Below, piece by piece: positions 61,464-64,000 of a stretch of 64,000 bases of DNA. A model generated the notes under the pieces. It was not told the DNA's origin. It did not search any database and saw only the letters and a list, made by a program, of their open reading frames with translations. The DNA lies in the NCBI GenBank assembly GCA_902774365.1, contig CACYHX010000001.1, positions 62,001 through 126,000 on the forward strand. Direction: 5' to 3'. Positions within the stretch are counted from its first letter, which is position 1, and each line of letters starts with the position of its first letter. A program made the position numbers and the translations under genes. Source of the stretch: an uncultured Bacteroidia bacterium (GTDB lineage: Bacteria; Bacteroidota; Bacteroidia; Bacteroidales; F082).

Positions 61464-63191
61464 TTAATCCTCAGGCGTCAATGCCGCAATCATCTCAGCG
61501 ATCTTGGCCTTTACCTCGCCAACGACATTGTCGGGGTTGAGGTCGGCCTTGAACGACTTGTCGCGCGAAGCAAACTCGATGGCGTTGCGCTCCAAGGTCT
61601 TCGGGCTGACCACGATGCGAAGCGGCACACCGAGCAGGTCGGCATCAGAGAACATCACGCCTGCGCTGATGTTACGGTCGTCGTAGATGACCTCCACGCC
61701 CGCCTTCTTGAGGTCTTCGTAGAGCTTATCAGCCACGCGGCGCACGTTCTCGTCAGCGACACGCAGGGCGCAAATCTGCACTTGCCAGGGGGCGATGGTG
61801 ATGGGCCAGATGGGACCGTAGTCGTCGTGGCTCACCTCACAAACCGAGGCAATCAAACGACCCACACCGATGCCGTAGCAGCCCATGATGGGGTATTTCA
61901 GCGTGTTGTCGCTGTCGAGGTACTGCATGTTCATCGACTCGGTGTATTTCGTGCCGAGCTGGAAGATGTTACCCACCTCGATGCCGCGGCTGATGGTGAT
62001 GCTGTGCTTGCCACACACGGGGCAGATGCCGCCAGCAGTGGCCTTGGCCACGCTGTCGTACTTCACCTCGCCGAGATCGCGGGCCATATTCATGCCCTTG
62101 TAGTGGTAGTTCTCCTTGTTGGCACCCGCCACGAAGCTGTTCAAGGTCTTCAGCGACTCATCGTAGACCACGGTGATGCCTTCAGGCAAGCCTTTGGGGC
62201 CGATGAAGCCTGGGCAGATACCCATCTCAGGGGTGACGGTGGCGGCATGCACCTCAGCGCAAAGCAAGTTGCGCAGCTTGGTCTCATTCACCTCGAGGTC
62301 GCCACGCAGGAAGACGATGACCAACGAGTCGTCCATGTTACGCTGATACAGCACGGCCTTGCAGGACTGTAGAGGCGACTTATGCAGGTAGTTGCACACA
62401 TCCTCGATGGTCTTCTGTTCGGGGGTGTAGACCTCTTCCAAAGGCTCGATGGGGTATTCCTCGTTGTGGACGATGCAGTCGGCGGCTTCGCTGTTAGAGC
62501 GGTAGCCACACTCGGGGCAGATGACGATAGTGTCCTCGCCAATGTCAGTGAGCAGCATGAACTCATGCGAAATGCGGCCACCCATCATGCCCGAGTCGGA
62601 CTTCACAGCCACGACCTGCGGCACGCCAGCACGGGCGAAGATGCGGTCGTAGGCATGGTAGGCCTTGGCGTAGTATTGCTCCAGGTCCTCTTGTGAGGTG
62701 TGGAAGCTGTAGGCGTCCTTCATCGTGAATTCACGGGTACGGATGAGACCGCCACGTGAACGGGGTTCGTCACGGAACTTGGTCTGGATTTGATAGATCA
62801 TGAAGGGGTACTGCGTGTAGCTCTTCGCGGCGTCGCGGGCCAACTGCACGGCAGCTTCTTCGTGGGTCATACCTAGCACCATGTCGATGCCGTTGCGGTC
62901 TTTGAAGCGGAGCAGCTCCGAGCCGATGCTGTTGTAACGCCCCGACTCCTGCCACAATGAGCCTGGCATGACGACGGGGAACATGACTTCCTGTCCGTCG
63001 ATGCGGTCCATCTCCTCACGGATGATATTCTCGATTTTCTTCGCGATGCGTTTGGCCGGCATGAAGAAGGAAAACAAACCGGTTCCCACCGACTTGATAT
63101 AGCCGCCACGCACCATCAGCGCCTGACTGTCGAAAACGCAGTCGGCCGGTGCCTTCTTGAAACGCTCGCCTAATAATGTTGCAACTTTCAT
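61464..63191 (-). CDS. proS: Prolyl-tRNA synthetase
   Basis: 575 residues, class II, bacterial-type length with the inserted editing domain about 230-390. Motif 2-like TKFRDEPRSRGGLIRTREFTM (in two parts near 136-156) and motif 3 GCYGIGVGRLIA near 436-447. Charges tRNA-Pro. Promoter TACCTTTG 38 bases upstream. Confidence 0.94.
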   Translation of the reverse strand: MKVATLLGERFKKAPADCVFDSQALMVRGGYIKSVGTGLFSFFMPAKRIAKKIENIIREEMDRIDGQEVMFPVVMPGSLWQESGRYNSIGSELLRFKDRNGIDMVLGMTHEEAAVQLARDAAKSYTQYPFMIYQIQTKFRDEPRSRGGLIRTREFTMKDAYSFHTSQEDLEQYYAKAYHAYDRIFARAGVPQVVAVKSDSGMMGGRISHEFMLLTDIGEDTIVICPECGYRSNSEAADCIVHNEEYPIEPLEEVYTPEQKTIEDVCNYLHKSPLQSCKAVLYQRNMDDSLVIVFLRGDLEVNETKLRNLLCAEVHAATVTPEMGICPGFIGPKGLPEGITVVYDESLKTLNSFVAGANKENYHYKGMNMARDLGEVKYDSVAKATAGGICPVCGKHSITISRGIEVGNIFQLGTKYTESMNMQYLDSDNTLKYPIMGCYGIGVGRLIASVCEVSHDDYGPIWPITIAPWQVQICALRVADENVRRVADKLYEDLKKAGVEVIYDDRNISAGVMFSDADLLGVPLRIVVSPKTLERNAIEFASRDKSFKADLNPDNVVGEVKAKIAEMIAALTPED

Positions 63192-63228
63192 ATCTTGTAT
63201 TTTTTTGCTTGTTCTTCAAATTAGGCTG

Positions 63229-63236
63229 CAAAGGTA
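63229..63236 (-). promoter_or_regulatory. Promoter TACCTTTG for proS
   Basis: Minus-strand TACCTTTG 38 bases before the start codon. Confidence 0.6.
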
Positions 63237-63380
63237 GAGATTTTTTCAATAAGTCTATGTTTTTTCATCGCATTACACCCAACTGCCGCTTGCGTGTGTG
63301 GGACGAAGCCCTTAAACGAACGACCCCTCATGCGAAGGCAGAGGGGTCGTAAGTGTCAGATTACCAATCCGACTATCGGT

Positions 63381-64000
63381 TTAATGCTGTATCACCACCT
63401 TTCTCGTCACCACTTTGCCTCCGATGACATGGATAAAGTAGATGCCCGACGGCAGGTCGCTCACGTCGACAGTGGTTGAGCCTTGCATGCTGAACCCGCG
63501 CACTTTGGCACCTTGAGGGCTGATGAAGACGACACTGGCCCTACCCTTTTCGTAGTTCGTGGTGATGGTCAGGTTGTCATTTGCGGGGTTAGGCGTGATA
63601 GTCACTTGGAACGGCTCTGCATCCACATCGGGGAGTTCGGGGACTTCCGTCAGGATGTCGGTGTAGTGGCTATAAGTCACCAACTTACCGGAGACTCTCA
63701 GAATCGGGTTGCTGGAGTTGTCACAGTTGGGGCAAGAGTTCTGACCACTCACGCAGTCAGGATAGTTGGGATGGCACTGGTCGACATAGGTCGGGTCAAA
63801 CTCATAGAGCAGGTCGGCATGACCATCGGCAAGATAATCATCGAGGTTGTAGTCCCACACCATGCTCATGCTGCCTGGACACCAACCAGCACGGGAATAG
63901 GTCCAAGTGCCGTTTTGCGGCTGGCAACCAGCGGGATTGGGCGTGCAAGTTTGCCACAGATGTTGCGTATATTTCGTGGCGCCATTAATCTTGACATTGT
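63381..64000 (-). CDS. PNGase F-like secreted protein, C-terminal part with T9SS sorting domain
   Basis: Open from the right edge of the window to the stop at 63381, 206 codons seen. The first part contains HLWQTC, then GTWTYSRAGWCPGS, which resembles the C-terminal lobe of peptide-N-glycosidase F-related proteins in Bacteroidetes. A Cys/Asn-rich stretch (SGQNSCPNCDNSSN) follows. The last 75 residues (ITPNPANDNLTITTN ... LPSGIYFIHVIGGK) are a type A T9SS sorting domain. It is thus probably a secreted or surface deglycosylase-like protein; the N-terminal half with the active site is outside the window. Confidence 0.82.
   Translation of the reverse strand, partial: NVKINGATKYTQHLWQTCTPNPAGCQPQNGTWTYSRAGWCPGSMSMVWDYNLDDYLADGHADLLYEFDPTYVDQCHPNYPDCVSGQNSCPNCDNSSNPILRVSGKLVTYSHYTDILTEVPELPDVDAEPFQVTITPNPANDNLTITTNYEKGRASVVFISPQGAKVRGFSMQGSTTVDVSDLPSGIYFIHVIGGKVVTRKVVIQH

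Overview
The window looks like part of a Bacteroidales chromosome. Supporting signs are promoters of the TAnnTTTG type ahead of most housekeeping genes, a DUF4954 protein, BACON-domain lipoproteins, and two proteins ending in type IX secretion (Por) sorting domains. I cannot name a genus from the sequence alone. No transposase, integrase, rRNA or CRISPR array is visible.

Layout: bases 1-46050 are almost entirely on the minus strand and form a large surface-polysaccharide locus with accessory genes lodged in it. Reading downstream (46 kb toward 1) it runs: a TaqI-like DNA methyltransferase; galE; a small GIY-YIG gene; rmlB; DUF4954; nagB; a WlbA-like oxidoreductase; ugd; a short block of small genes (GxxExxY, an 18-residue repeat protein, a four-helix bundle protein, pnuC, a PIG-L deacetylase); rmlA; a short UDP-sugar dehydrogenase; capE-capF-capG for UDP-N-acetyl-L-fucosamine; and a WbuC cupin. 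An AT-rich defence region follows (about 25.5-16 kb): adenine methylase + PtuA-like ATPase + PtuB-like HNH nuclease, AbiH + SEFIR/TIR protein, a nuclease-STAND NTPase, a frameshifted DUF2971 gene and a hypothetical gene. After it come a CapD-type 4,6-dehydratase, a second three-gene cassette (Cas2-like small protein, DUF3696-type ATPase, 315-residue partner), a LegC-type aminotransferase, a second PLP enzyme, and an unusual run of carboxylic-acid enzymes (ATP-grasp, TIM-barrel protein, HpcH/HpaI lyase, tartrate/fumarate hydratase subunits, 2-hydroxyacid dehydrogenase, MmgE/PrpD, sugar-transfer ATP-grasp, octopine-dehydrogenase-like). The run ends at a Wzx-type flippase cut by the window edge. 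Apart from a distant GT-C-like membrane protein no glycosyltransferase is seen, so the transferases and polymerase presumably lie beyond base 1.

From 46.2 kb on the content is housekeeping: tsaB, a secreted M28 peptidase, an AsmA/DUF748-like protein, gltX, tRNA-Cys, a GT-C membrane protein, two paralogous BACON lipoproteins, rnr, a cobalamin riboswitch ahead of nrdD-nrdG, proS, and the C-terminal end of a PNGase F-like T9SS cargo.

The most notable points are: (i) several compact candidate defence operons inside one capsule locus, including a SEFIR/TIR + AbiH (SIR2-like) pair resembling Thoeris in logic, a methylase-linked Septu-like module, and a Cas2-like/DUF3696/unknown trio; (ii) an uncharacterised carboxylate/opine-like branch in the capsule cluster; (iii) several families of short interspersed repeats, some inserted in frame in capF, capD and the PIG-L gene, and two small genes (GIY-YIG, GxxExxY) bracketed by repeats like mobile cassettes.
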